NCBI GenBank assembly: GCA_009844425.1
Contig: VYBN01000033.1
Coordinates: 222,607-286,606, forward strand
Direction: 5' to 3'
DNA: 64,000 bases
Source of the DNA: Gammaproteobacteria bacterium
Lineage (GTDB): Bacteria; Pseudomonadota; Gammaproteobacteria; Steroidobacterales; Foliamicaceae
Every line of letters begins with the position of its first letter. Position 1 is the first letter of the stretch. The position numbers were made by a program, and so were the translations under genes. The notes below the pieces were generated by a model. It made no database searches, had not been told where the DNA came from, and saw only the letters and a list, made by a program, of their open reading frames with translations. This document shows, one piece after another, positions 37,587-45,482 of the stretch.

Positions 37587-40500
37587 GCGCCGCCTCTCCG
37601 CGTTACGACGTAATCATCGTGGGCGCGGGGCCTGTCGGCAGCTACTGCGCCATCGCCCACGCGCGCAAGGGCGCGCGCGTGGCGCTGCTCGAGGCGAACC
37701 CCAGGGCGTCTACGCGGCTGGCCGGCGAGTGGCTGCATCCGCTGGCCGTGCGCATGTTGCGCGATGCCGGCATCCGCCTCGATCCGCCGCTGCGCAGCAG
37801 CGAGGGTCAGGGCTTCGTCGTGTTCCCGGAGGACGGCTCGGAGCCGATCGTGCTCCCGTACCCCGGCGGGGCGCTGGGGATAGCCTGCGACCATGAGATT
37901 CTCGTGGCGCGTCTTCATGAAGCCGTCCGCAAGGAGCCGGGCATCGACTTTCTTGTCAATGCGCGGGTGCGGCAGGTCGAAGACGACGGCGTGGTCTTCA
38001 CCCGCGGCGGCTCCACCGAACGCCTCGCCGCCGACAGGATTGTCGGCGCCGATGGCCGGTCTTCCGCCGTGCGGCGGTCCCTGGGCCTGCCGATGCGCCG
38101 CAGGGCCTGCTCGCGGATGGTGGGCGTGACCCTCGAGGGCGTGAGTCTCCAGCCGGCCGGCTACGGCAACGTGATACTCGGCGGCCCGGGTCCGATTCTC
38201 GGATATCCGCTGGGCGAGCATTGCGCCAGGATCGTTGTCGACGTGCCGCTTGAGCAGTGGACGTCGCGCGACAGGACCGGCCTGCTGGCCGAGTCCTACG
38301 CCAGTGTCCTGCCGGAAGCGTTGAGGCCCGCGTTTCTCTCGGCGCTGAGGTCGGGAAATTTCCACGCGGCGGCCAATGAACTGAGGCCGCGCATCTCCTA
38401 CGGCACGTCGAGGCGGGTGCTGATCGGCGATGCGGCGGGTCATTACCATCCGATGACGGCGGTGGGCATGACGCTCGGTTTCGGCGACGCCGCCGCGCTG
38501 GCGGAAGGCGGGAGCTTCAGGAGTTTCGCCGCCGGGCGATTCAGGGCGACCCGCGCCCCGGAACTGCTTGCCATGGGGCTGTACGAGGTCTTTGCCGATC
38601 ATCGACTCGAAGCGGCGGCGCTCCGGCGCGCGATCTACCGCAACTGGCGGGCGCATGGCGTCGTTCGCGACCGGACCATGCGGCTGCTCGCCTGTGAAGA
38701 AACCTCGATGACCCACCTAGTGCTCGCAACCCTCGCTACGGTGATCCGGGCGATTGCGGGAGTGGTTCGTTCGTCGTTCAGACAGTTGGCCTGGCGGCGC
38801 GCCCGCTACATCGTTATACCGATCGTTACCCGCGCCCGCTGGTTCATGCGTGGCATTCGCAAGCTGAAGGAGGCCAGGAACGGAGGCGGCGGTCAGGACC
38901 GGCAGGCCCGCAGGGCGTTGTCGCGCGCGCTTCTCGCTTCCATGTCCCCGGGCGACGGCGGAGCCGGCGCCGCGCGGACGGGCGAATCCACTTCGCCCGA
39001 CGCGGAGCCCGCAGTGCGCAGGGTCGCGTTGCGCCTGCTGGACCTTCAGGGCGAGGACGGCGCCTGGGAAGGCGAGATGGTCTGGTGCCCCATGCTTACC
39101 GCGCAATACGTGCTGCTTCGGCACATCCTCGGTGAACCGATCGACTCCGGCCGGCGGCGGCGCATCCTGCGCTCGTTCGAATGCACCCGCCTGGCGGACG
39201 GCGCGTGGGGATTGCATGAGCACTCGCCGCCCCACCTCTTCGTGACCGTTCTGGTATATGTCGCGTCGCGACTGCTCGGCGTCGAGCGCGACGATCCGCT
39301 TATCGAACCGGCCCGCCGTTTCCTCGCCGAAGAGGATGTGCTCGCGGTCCCGAGCTGGGGGAAATTCTGGCTGGCGCTGCTCAATCTGTACGACTGGCGA
39401 GGGGTGAACGCAATTCTTCCGGAACTGTGGACGCTGCCACGCGGTTTGCCGTTGCACCCGTCGAACTGGTACTGCCATACGCGGCTCATCTACATGGCGA
39501 TGGCGTCCATCTACGCGCGACGGTTCCAGGCGCCGGTCACGCCCGTGATCGAATCCCTGCGCGAGGAGCTGTTCGGAGACGAGTTTGCCCGGGTCGATTT
39601 TTCTTCCGTCCGCAACCGCCTGCGCGATGCCGACCTTTTTGCACGGCCGAGCTTGTGGCTGCGCGCCGGTTACACGCTGGCGCGCCTGTATGACCGCTTC
39701 CACAGCAAGCGCCTGCGCCGGCGCTGCCTCGAGAAGCTGGTCCGGCAGATCCAATGGGAGTTGCGGACCACGAGTCACAGCAGCATCTCGCCGGTCAGCG
39801 GTTTTCTGAACATTCTGGCCCTGTGGCTGCGCGATCCGGACGACGCCGACTGCCGCGCCGCGCTCGACAAGCTCGATGGGTGGTTCTGGGAGGACGAGGA
39901 GCGCGGCGCGCGGGTCACCGGAGCGAGAAGCAGCACCTGGGACACGGCCTTTTCCGTGCAGGCGCTGGCGGCCGCGCCCGGGTCCGATGAAATTGCAGAC
40001 GCCGTCAGCAAGGGCGCCGTCTTCCTGCGCTCACAACAGATCCGCAACAGATTCGACGGGTTTCGCGAGGCCTTTCGCGCCGACCCGAAGGGAGGCTGGT
40101 GTTTTCCCGGCGGCTGGCATGGCTGGCCGGTCAGCGACTGCACCGCCGAAGCCGTGCTCGGGATTCTCGCGGCAGGAGGTGAAGACGCGGACAAGTCGGC
40201 GCTGGACGAGGCGGTCCGGTTCATGTTGCGGAGCCAGAACCGGGACGGCGGCTTCGGCAGCTATGAGGCGCGGCGCTCGCGGATCGGTCTCGAGTGGCTG
40301 AACCCCGCCGAGATGTTCGGGGAATCGATGACCGAAAATTCCTATGTCGAGTGCACGGCGTCCTGTCTTGAGGCGCTGGCCGCCTGCGGGCGCCGGTTTC
40401 CGCAATTCCCGGATCCGCGGGTGGCCCGGGCCATTTCCAGGGGCGCCGTCTGGCTGCGCAAGACCCAGGGACGCGATGGCTCCTGGCGCGGCGTGTGGGG

Positions 40501-40990
40501 CGTTCAGTTCATCTACGGGACCTTCTTCGGCATCAGAGGACTGGTGGCCGCCGGGGCAGGACCCGGCGATCCGGCGTTGCGCCTGGCCTGCCGCTGGCTG
40601 CTCGACCGGCAGCGCGATGACGGCGGATGGGGCGAACACCACAGCGGCTGCCTGACGGGCCGCTACGTCCCGCATGAGGAAAGCCAGGTCATCCAGACCG
40701 CCTGGGCCCTGCTCGCGCTGCTGGAGGCGGAGGAGTCCAACTGGACCGCCATTGCGCGCGGCGCGCGGTTCCTGCTCGACGCCCAGGAAGCGGACGGCGG
40801 CTGGCCGAAACAGGACATGGCCGGCGTCTTCTTCCGCACGGCGCTGCTGGACTACGTCCTGTACCGGCAGTATTTCCCGCTGCGCGCGCTCGGCCTCTAC
40901 GAGCAACGCCGCCGGAAGCGGCTCGAACTGACTGCCGCTTCGAAGGAGAAGGAGCCGGACGCGATCCGGATCAGGCCGCGAGCCGCTTGA
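37583..40990 (+). CDS. Squalene monooxygenase-oxidosqualene cyclase fusion
   Basis: 1135 residues in one uninterrupted frame, TTG start. Part 1 (about 1-430) is an FAD monooxygenase of the squalene-epoxidase type: GAGPVG (14-19), AGEWLHPLAVRML, DRIVGADGRSS (151-161), and LIGDAAGHYHPMTAVGMTL (280-298) that parallels the eukaryotic GDAFNMRHPLTGGGMT motif, then hydrophobic segments 379-399 and about 408-415. A Gly/Ala/Ser-rich linker spans about 431-475. Part 2 (about 476-1110) is a triterpene cyclase: QW repeats (RDGGFGSYE, GRDGSWRGVWG, DDGGWGEHH), HPSNWYCHTRLIYMAM and HGWPVSDCTAE with catalytic Asp852. The DCTAE form marks oxidosqualene cyclases, not squalene-hopene cyclases. It would turn squalene into a cyclised sterol in one polypeptide. 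Confidence 0.92.
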   Translation: MSAASPRYDVIIVGAGPVGSYCAIAHARKGARVALLEANPRASTRLAGEWLHPLAVRMLRDAGIRLDPPLRSSEGQGFVVFPEDGSEPIVLPYPGGALGIACDHEILVARLHEAVRKEPGIDFLVNARVRQVEDDGVVFTRGGSTERLAADRIVGADGRSSAVRRSLGLPMRRRACSRMVGVTLEGVSLQPAGYGNVILGGPGPILGYPLGEHCARIVVDVPLEQWTSRDRTGLLAESYASVLPEALRPAFLSALRSGNFHAAANELRPRISYGTSRRVLIGDAAGHYHPMTAVGMTLGFGDAAALAEGGSFRSFAAGRFRATRAPELLAMGLYEVFADHRLEAAALRRAIYRNWRAHGVVRDRTMRLLACEETSMTHLVLATLATVIRAIAGVVRSSFRQLAWRRARYIVIPIVTRARWFMRGIRKLKEARNGGGGQDRQARRALSRALLASMSPGDGGAGAARTGESTSPDAEPAVRRVALRLLDLQGEDGAWEGEMVWCPMLTAQYVLLRHILGEPIDSGRRRRILRSFECTRLADGAWGLHEHSPPHLFVTVLVYVASRLLGVERDDPLIEPARRFLAEEDVLAVPSWGKFWLALLNLYDWRGVNAILPELWTLPRGLPLHPSNWYCHTRLIYMAMASIYARRFQAPVTPVIESLREELFGDEFARVDFSSVRNRLRDADLFARPSLWLRAGYTLARLYDRFHSKRLRRRCLEKLVRQIQWELRTTSHSSISPVSGFLNILALWLRDPDDADCRAALDKLDGWFWEDEERGARVTGARSSTWDTAFSVQALAAAPGSDEIADAVSKGAVFLRSQQIRNRFDGFREAFRADPKGGWCFPGGWHGWPVSDCTAEAVLGILAAGGEDADKSALDEAVRFMLRSQNRDGGFGSYEARRSRIGLEWLNPAEMFGESMTENSYVECTASCLEALAACGRRFPQFPDPRVARAISRGAVWLRKTQGRDGSWRGVWGVQFIYGTFFGIRGLVAAGAGPGDPALRLACRWLLDRQRDDGGWGEHHSGCLTGRYVPHEESQVIQTAWALLALLEAEESNWTAIARGARFLLDAQEADGGWPKQDMAGVFFRTALLDYVLYRQYFPLRALGLYEQRRRKRLELTAASKEKEPDAIRIRPRAA

Positions 40991-40992
40991 CG

Positions 40993-42012
40993 TCAGTCTC
41001 CCCGGGGCAGGGGTTTGCGGGCCAGGAAGTAGAACATCGGCGTAAAGATCCCGGTCCGGCCGCCTTCTACGAGCGTATCCGCCCCCCAGTTCAGGAACGT
41101 GCTGACCTCCCGCACGCCTTGCGGAGCGAGCCGCAACGGCTCCGCAACCCGCAGGATCAGATTGGTCAGGACGCGCCCCAACGGCGTGCGCGGGATGCTC
41201 GCAAGGCTGAAGTCCCGGCCCTGAAGGGCCCGGTACCAGGGCGTTTCCGGATCCGATTCGCCGGCGAGGTCGAGGGATTCGATCAGCTCGAATCCGGCCG
41301 CGCGCACGGCATCGCAAACTTCTGTCGTGCCGGCGATATCCGGTAGCGCCGATCCGGTCATGATTCCTTCCTTGATTTGCCGGTGTTCCGCGTTCGAAGG
41401 ATCGAAGGCGTCGGTGAGACACCACTCGTAGCACGCGAAACCGGCCCCCGGACGTAAAACACGGAAGATCTCGGCGTACGCGGCGGTCTTGTCCGGCGCG
41501 TGGGGCATCGCTTCGATGCTGATGGCGCCATCGTAGTGGTCGTCGCTCCGGGGAATCTGCATGTAGTCGCTTTTGATGAAACGGCACAGCGCCTCGACGT
41601 CACGTGTGTGCACTTTCGCGCGCTCGATCTGGTAGGCGTTGTTATTGATGCCGACAAAGCTTGCGCCGCAATGGCGGGCCAGGTTGCCCATGGGGCCGCC
41701 CACGCCGCATCCCACGTCGAGAACCTGCATTCCCGGCTTCAGGGAGAGCTTGTCGGCCAGAAAATGCTGGTGCCGGATCTGCGACACCTTGAAACTCTCG
41801 CTCCGCCGGCGGGGGGCGAAGTGGAAGCTCTTGCCCCAACCCCACTCGTAGAAATCGGTCACGAGGTCGTAGTACTGGTTGACGAGCTGCCGGTAGCGCT
41901 CCTTCTTGCGCTCGACGCCGGCATCGTGAAGCCCGACGTAGTCATCGACCACCGACTTCACTTCCTCCTGGGTCAGATTCCCAAGGGAACGTTTGGCTAC
42001 TTTCGCATCCAC
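40993..42012 (-). CDS. Sterol C-24 methyltransferase (ERG6/SMT type)
   Basis: 339 residues from GTG 42012; an ATG at 42231 would run the gene through the divergent promoter and next gene. SMT signatures: the sterol-binding YYDLVTDFYEWGWGKSFHF (motif YEWGWG 55-60), SAM site VLDVGCGVGGPMGN (97-110), GINNNAYQIERA, SIEAMPHAPDKTAAYAEIFRVLRPG, CYEWCLTDAFDPSN, and WYRALQG. These match eukaryotic ERG6/SMT more closely than tocopherol or generic methyltransferases. It should add a methyl at C-24 of the sterol side chain. It is convergent with the fusion gene, two bases apart. Confidence 0.93.
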   Translation of the reverse strand: MDAKVAKRSLGNLTQEEVKSVVDDYVGLHDAGVERKKERYRQLVNQYYDLVTDFYEWGWGKSFHFAPRRRSESFKVSQIRHQHFLADKLSLKPGMQVLDVGCGVGGPMGNLARHCGASFVGINNNAYQIERAKVHTRDVEALCRFIKSDYMQIPRSDDHYDGAISIEAMPHAPDKTAAYAEIFRVLRPGAGFACYEWCLTDAFDPSNAEHRQIKEGIMTGSALPDIAGTTEVCDAVRAAGFELIESLDLAGESDPETPWYRALQGRDFSLASIPRTPLGRVLTNLILRVAEPLRLAPQGVREVSTFLNWGADTLVEGGRTGIFTPMFYFLARKPLPRGD

Positions 42013-42050
42013 CCCCGCGCCTCCGGATATGCCGGCAGGAAACCAGCGGG

Positions 42051-42076
42051 ATTCTATCCCGCGGGCGCGATAGAAT
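42051..42076. promoter_or_regulatory. Inverted repeat with divergent -10-like boxes between SMT and membrane-protein genes
   Basis: ATTCTATC (42051-42058) and GATAGAAT (42069-42076) are inverted with a 10-base spacer. Each arm contains TAGAAT reading outward, so the two arms can serve as divergent -10 elements for the methyltransferase (minus) and the membrane protein (plus); the latter ATG is 37 bases downstream. A shared operator for a dimeric regulator is also possible. Confidence 0.45.
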
Positions 42077-42112
42077 GCGCCCGCCGCCACAGTGGATAGT
42101 GTGAGGGGGCAC

Positions 42113-42847
42113 ATGTCCGACAGCCGCGCCAGCCTGCCGCCATCCGAACAGGGCCGGAGAAGCAAGGGCCCGACGGTGCCGGTGGCGTGGGTCGTCGCAC
42201 TGACAGTCGCAGGCGGCACGCTTTTCGGCATCCTGGTGCGCCTGCGGACCCACGGGGAGCTGAATTTCCTTCACTCCCTGTTCTGCCTGTTCTTTTCGGT
42301 CAATCTCCTGATCTGTTACTGGGAGATCTGCCTGTTTTTCCTGCGCGACAGGATCGGGTCTCGCGCCGAGTACTGGCGAGAAATGCAGCGCAGAACGGGG
42401 CGCTCGCCAGCGCACGGGTTCTTCGCCACAAGGATCGGACTGACTCAGGTCCTGTCGCCGGCCGTCTGGGCCGATGCCTGGGCGGCCTACTGCTATTACG
42501 ACGACTCGTATGCGGACCGCCGCACCTTCGGCTTCAATGTGGATATCGCCAATGGTTTCGTGACGCCCGTTCCGACACTGGTGCTGTATGCCGCATACAC
42601 GGTCGGTTACCCGTCCGCTGTGGTTGCCGGGATCATCGGGCTGATGCTGTCCTGGCAATGGGTCTATATGACCTCGACCTACCTGGTCAGCTTTTTCGTG
42701 GCGAGGCGGCACAAGCTGCTGAGCCGGCGCGACATGTGCATCTACATCGTGGCGATCAATTCCTTCTGGATCCTGTGCGCGCTGCTGGGCGTATACGTTT
42801 CCGCTGCCCTCATCGTCAACGGCGACTACCGCGTGCTGGGTTTGTAA
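42113..42847 (+). CDS. Polytopic membrane protein, possible sterol C-8 isomerase (EXPERA/emopamil-binding-like)
   Basis: 244 residues from ATG 42113 with GAGGGGG eight bases before. Five to six membrane helices. Faint pattern agreement with emopamil-binding proteins (delta-8/delta-7 sterol isomerase) is visible: an acidic aromatic stretch WAAYCYYDDSYADRRTFG, then WVYMTSTYLVSF, then IYIVAINSFWILCALLG, which parallels the conserved FYFVFMNxLWxxxPG helix. Key residues of the family cannot be matched with certainty. Position within a sterol locus, head to head with the methyltransferase, supports a sterol role; the exact reaction is inference. Confidence 0.5.
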   Translation: MSDSRASLPPSEQGRRSKGPTVPVAWVVALTVAGGTLFGILVRLRTHGELNFLHSLFCLFFSVNLLICYWEICLFFLRDRIGSRAEYWREMQRRTGRSPAHGFFATRIGLTQVLSPAVWADAWAAYCYYDDSYADRRTFGFNVDIANGFVTPVPTLVLYAAYTVGYPSAVVAGIIGLMLSWQWVYMTSTYLVSFFVARRHKLLSRRDMCIYIVAINSFWILCALLGVYVSAALIVNGDYRVLGL

Positions 42848-42909
42848 GCGGACTCATACATTGCCGCGTATATTTCATCTTGAACAAGGGCAAAATACGC
42901 GCCAGCAGG

Positions 42910-43875
42910 ATGAAGTGGACCTACGGTTATGTTTTTCTGGCCTTGTCGTGGTCGATGAACGGCTCCGCCGCGACCGGTATATGCGATTCGCAGGACGAAT
43001 ACATCCTTCTTCTCCACGGCGGTTTCGCTTCCGCGCCGGAAAGGGTTGAACGACAGCACCTCGATGTATTGAAGCGGGCCGTAACCGTGGGCCTGAAGGC
43101 TTTGGCCAACGGCGCAACGGCGCTGGACGTGGTCGAGGACTCGATCGTCCTGCTAGAGGACGCGGGAATCTACGACGCCGGCAAGGGTTCCTACTTCAAT
43201 TCCGAGGGCTTTGTCGAGAACGACGCTTCCCTGATGGAAGGACACACCGGCCGGGCCGGCGCCGTGGCGGCCGCGCAGTCGCTCGGGAACCCGATTCGCG
43301 CCGCACGCATTGCGATGGACAGGACGCCCCACGTGTTGTTCGTGGGCGCCACCGGCGAAGCGACCCTGATCGAGTTGGGCGCGGAGGCGGTGGAGGACCC
43401 GAAGAGCTATTTCAAGGAATACCGGCCACCCCCGCCGCAAGAGCCCGCGGAGGAACACGGCACCGTGGGTGCGGTGGCGCTCGACCGCTGCGGCAACCTG
43501 GCGGCCGGCACCTCCACCGGCGGTACCCCGGGCAAGATGCCGGGGCGGGTCGGTGACAGTCCCATCATCGGCGCCGGCAGCTTCGCCAACGCGAAGTACG
43601 CGCTGTCGGCAACCGGAAAGGGCGAGCACTTCATCCGGCGGGCGGCGACCCACGACATCGCCGCGCGCGCGGAATACCTCGGCGTGCCGCTCCAGGACGC
43701 TGCCGATTACGTCGTCAGGGAGCTGATCGGCGACATGGACCAGGCGCAGGGCGCGGTAATCGCCATCAGCGCCGCGGGCGACATCGTGCTTTCGTCGAAC
43801 GGTTACGGAGTCATGTACGGCGTCGGCAGCAATATTCTGGCCGCAACCGTCGGGGCGGAAGTGAAATACCAATGA
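42910..43875 (+). CDS. Isoaspartyl peptidase/L-asparaginase (Ntn-hydrolase)
   Basis: 321 residues from ATG 42910. N-terminal hydrophobic segment YGYVFLALSWSMNGSAA is a signal peptide. The precursor is cleaved to free a catalytic Thr in EEHGTVGAVALDRCGNLAAG (HGTVG). GKGSYFNSEGFVENDASLMEG and GDSPIIGAGSFA are typical. It degrades beta-aspartyl dipeptides or asparagine in the periplasm. It follows the sterol locus but has no visible tie to it. The ribosome-binding site (AGCAGG) is very close to the ATG, so a start slightly upstream is possible. Confidence 0.9.
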   Translation: MKWTYGYVFLALSWSMNGSAATGICDSQDEYILLLHGGFASAPERVERQHLDVLKRAVTVGLKALANGATALDVVEDSIVLLEDAGIYDAGKGSYFNSEGFVENDASLMEGHTGRAGAVAAAQSLGNPIRAARIAMDRTPHVLFVGATGEATLIELGAEAVEDPKSYFKEYRPPPPQEPAEEHGTVGAVALDRCGNLAAGTSTGGTPGKMPGRVGDSPIIGAGSFANAKYALSATGKGEHFIRRAATHDIAARAEYLGVPLQDAADYVVRELIGDMDQAQGAVIAISAAGDIVLSSNGYGVMYGVGSNILAATVGAEVKYQ

Positions 43876-43906
43876 CGCGCCACCAGCAGATGTTGAAGGA
43901 ACCCAT

Positions 43907-44509
43907 ATGACCGAACAGCGAATCGCCCAAATCCAGCAGCAGATATTCGAGTTGACCGGAGAACTGGGGACGCTCCTGAAGCAGAGCCGCGGCATGGAGG
44001 TCCCCGACTACCGCTTTGCGAGCGGGTCGGGCGAAGTGAGCCTGCTGGCACTGTTTGCCGACAGGGACACGCTGCTCGCGATCCACAACATGGGCCAGGG
44101 GTGTCGCTACTGCACCGTCTGGGCCGACGGCTTCAACGGCTTTCTCCCGCACCTGGAAAACGCAATGTCCGTTGTTCTGCTGTCGAAGGACCCGCCGGAA
44201 CTGCAAAGGCGGTTCGCCAACGAGCGCGGCTGGCGCTTCCGGCTCGCTTCGCACGGCGGCGGCGCCTACATTCGCGAGCAGACGGTCGCGGGCGGCCAGG
44301 ACAACTACCCGGGCGCGGTCGTCTACAAGCGGGAAGGAGACCGGATTCTCCGCTTCAATGCCTGCGTCTTCGGACCCGGCGACCTCTACTGCTCGTTGTG
44401 GAGCCTTCTCGCCCTGGCCGGCATGGACGCGCAGGACTGGACCCCGCAGTACTCCTACTGGCGCCGCCCGGAAGTCCTCGACGACGGCGGAGATAACGTC
44501 GTCGATTGA
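43907..44509 (+). CDS. DUF899 thioredoxin-like protein
   Basis: 200 residues. The DUF899 pattern is present: a helical N-terminus, LALFADRDTLLAIHNMGQG, CRYCTVWADGFNGFLPHL (CxxC-like pair), and later FGPGDLYCSLWSLLALAG. The fold is thioredoxin-like; function is not established. Follows the asparaginase by 31 bases. The gap 44510-44651 after it holds only an unrecognised short reading frame remnant. Confidence 0.8.
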   Translation: MTEQRIAQIQQQIFELTGELGTLLKQSRGMEVPDYRFASGSGEVSLLALFADRDTLLAIHNMGQGCRYCTVWADGFNGFLPHLENAMSVVLLSKDPPELQRRFANERGWRFRLASHGGGAYIREQTVAGGQDNYPGAVVYKREGDRILRFNACVFGPGDLYCSLWSLLALAGMDAQDWTPQYSYWRRPEVLDDGGDNVVD

Positions 44510-44534
44510 GCCACATTTGCATGCGATCGCCTGA

Positions 44535-44648
44535 AAAGAGGCATTAGCGGATGAAAGTAAATTGGGCCTTGAGGTTCGCAACATCGGCACCCCGTCCACG
44601 GTGCGCTGGATCAAGGATACGCCTGCAGAAACCGGCCACCGGGTGTAG
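44535..44648 (+). pseudogene. Unrecognised C-terminal reading-frame remnant
   Basis: Between the DUF899 gene and the fuconolactonase, the plus strand carries a 37-codon frame without a start (LGLEVRNIGTPSTVRWIKDT, then PAETGHRV and stop) that has coding-like composition. It opens directly after a stop. It looks like the tail of a lost gene, but I cannot name the family and it may be chance. Confidence 0.25.
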
Positions 44649-44651
44649 GTG

Positions 44652-45482
44652 CTACACGCCGTAGAAGCAGGCGGCGGTGGCGCCCAGCACAAGGGCTTGA
44701 TCTGCTTCGTCCAGACTGCTCAGGAAGCGGTCGGCGATCGCGTGCCAGCCGGGGTAGGTGCCGGCCAGCAGGAGTACCGGCCAGTCGCTGCCCCACATGA
44801 GGCGCTCCGGCCCGAAGGTGGCGAACAGGTGCTCCATGTAGGGGAGCAGGTCGTCGTAGCCCTGGTCCGGGCTTGCCTCGGTCAAGAGGCCCGACAGCTT
44901 GCAGTACGCGCCGGTGCGCTCGGCCAGTTCGGACATGCGGTCCGCCCACGGCTGCCACAGCCCCTCGGCAATGACCGGCTTGGCGCCGTGGTCGATCACG
45001 GTCTTGAGGTCCGGATGGCGCTGCAGGAACTCGAGCAGATAGGGCAGGTGCTGGGGGCGGACCAGCGCGTCGAAGCACAGGCCGGCGTCGATCACCGCTT
45101 CGGTCGCCGCCGCCAGCCCCGGGCGCGTGATCCAGGCCTCGTCCTCGATGTTGTGGATCATCGGCCGGATGCCTACCAGCTTAGGGTGCTGCGCGAGATC
45201 GCCAAGCACCGTCGCCGCATCGGCGCTTTCCATGTCGATCCAGCCCACCACGCCGGCCACCAGGTCGGTCTGGCCGGCCAGTTCCAGCATGAAGCGAGTT
45301 TCCGCGACGGTCGGCGCGGCCTGGACCAGGATGGTCCTGTCGACGCCCGCTTCCAGCAGCAGCGGTGCGAGGTCGTCGGGGCCGAAATCACGGTACAGCG
45401 GCTCGAGCGCCGGCGTCAGCCAGCCGTAGTCGTTGCGCTCGACCTTCCAGAAGTGCTGGTGGGCGTCGATTCGAGGCGGCAT
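44652..45482 (-). CDS. L-fuconolactonase-type amidohydrolase
   Basis: 276 residues from the ATG at 45482; the frame extends to 45611 but only through the Rieske gene's 3' end. COG3618 TIM-barrel lactonase: metal-binding RIDAHQHFWKVERNDYGWL, then GIRPMIHNIEDEAWI, TVIDHGAKP, YCKLSGLLTEAS, and LMWGSDWPVLLL. It hydrolyses L-fucono-1,5-lactone or a related sugar lactone. Its ATG shares one base with the stop of the Rieske oxygenase gene upstream on the same strand (TAATG), so the two are coupled. It is 13 kb from the other fucose genes. Confidence 0.85.
   Translation of the reverse strand: MPPRIDAHQHFWKVERNDYGWLTPALEPLYRDFGPDDLAPLLLEAGVDRTILVQAAPTVAETRFMLELAGQTDLVAGVVGWIDMESADAATVLGDLAQHPKLVGIRPMIHNIEDEAWITRPGLAAATEAVIDAGLCFDALVRPQHLPYLLEFLQRHPDLKTVIDHGAKPVIAEGLWQPWADRMSELAERTGAYCKLSGLLTEASPDQGYDDLLPYMEHLFATFGPERLMWGSDWPVLLLAGTYPGWHAIADRFLSSLDEADQALVLGATAACFYGV

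Noticed and set aside
38942-38944. Internal ATG in the linker as separate start for the cyclase
   Set aside because: No Shine-Dalgarno sequence and no stop in front; the frame is continuous, so fusion is the simpler reading, although internal initiation could add a second product.
37583-40990. Squalene-hopene cyclase identity for the C-terminal half
   Set aside because: The catalytic motif is DCTAE preceded by HGWPVS, typical for oxidosqualene cyclases, not DDTA of squalene-hopene cyclases, and neighbours are sterol-specific.
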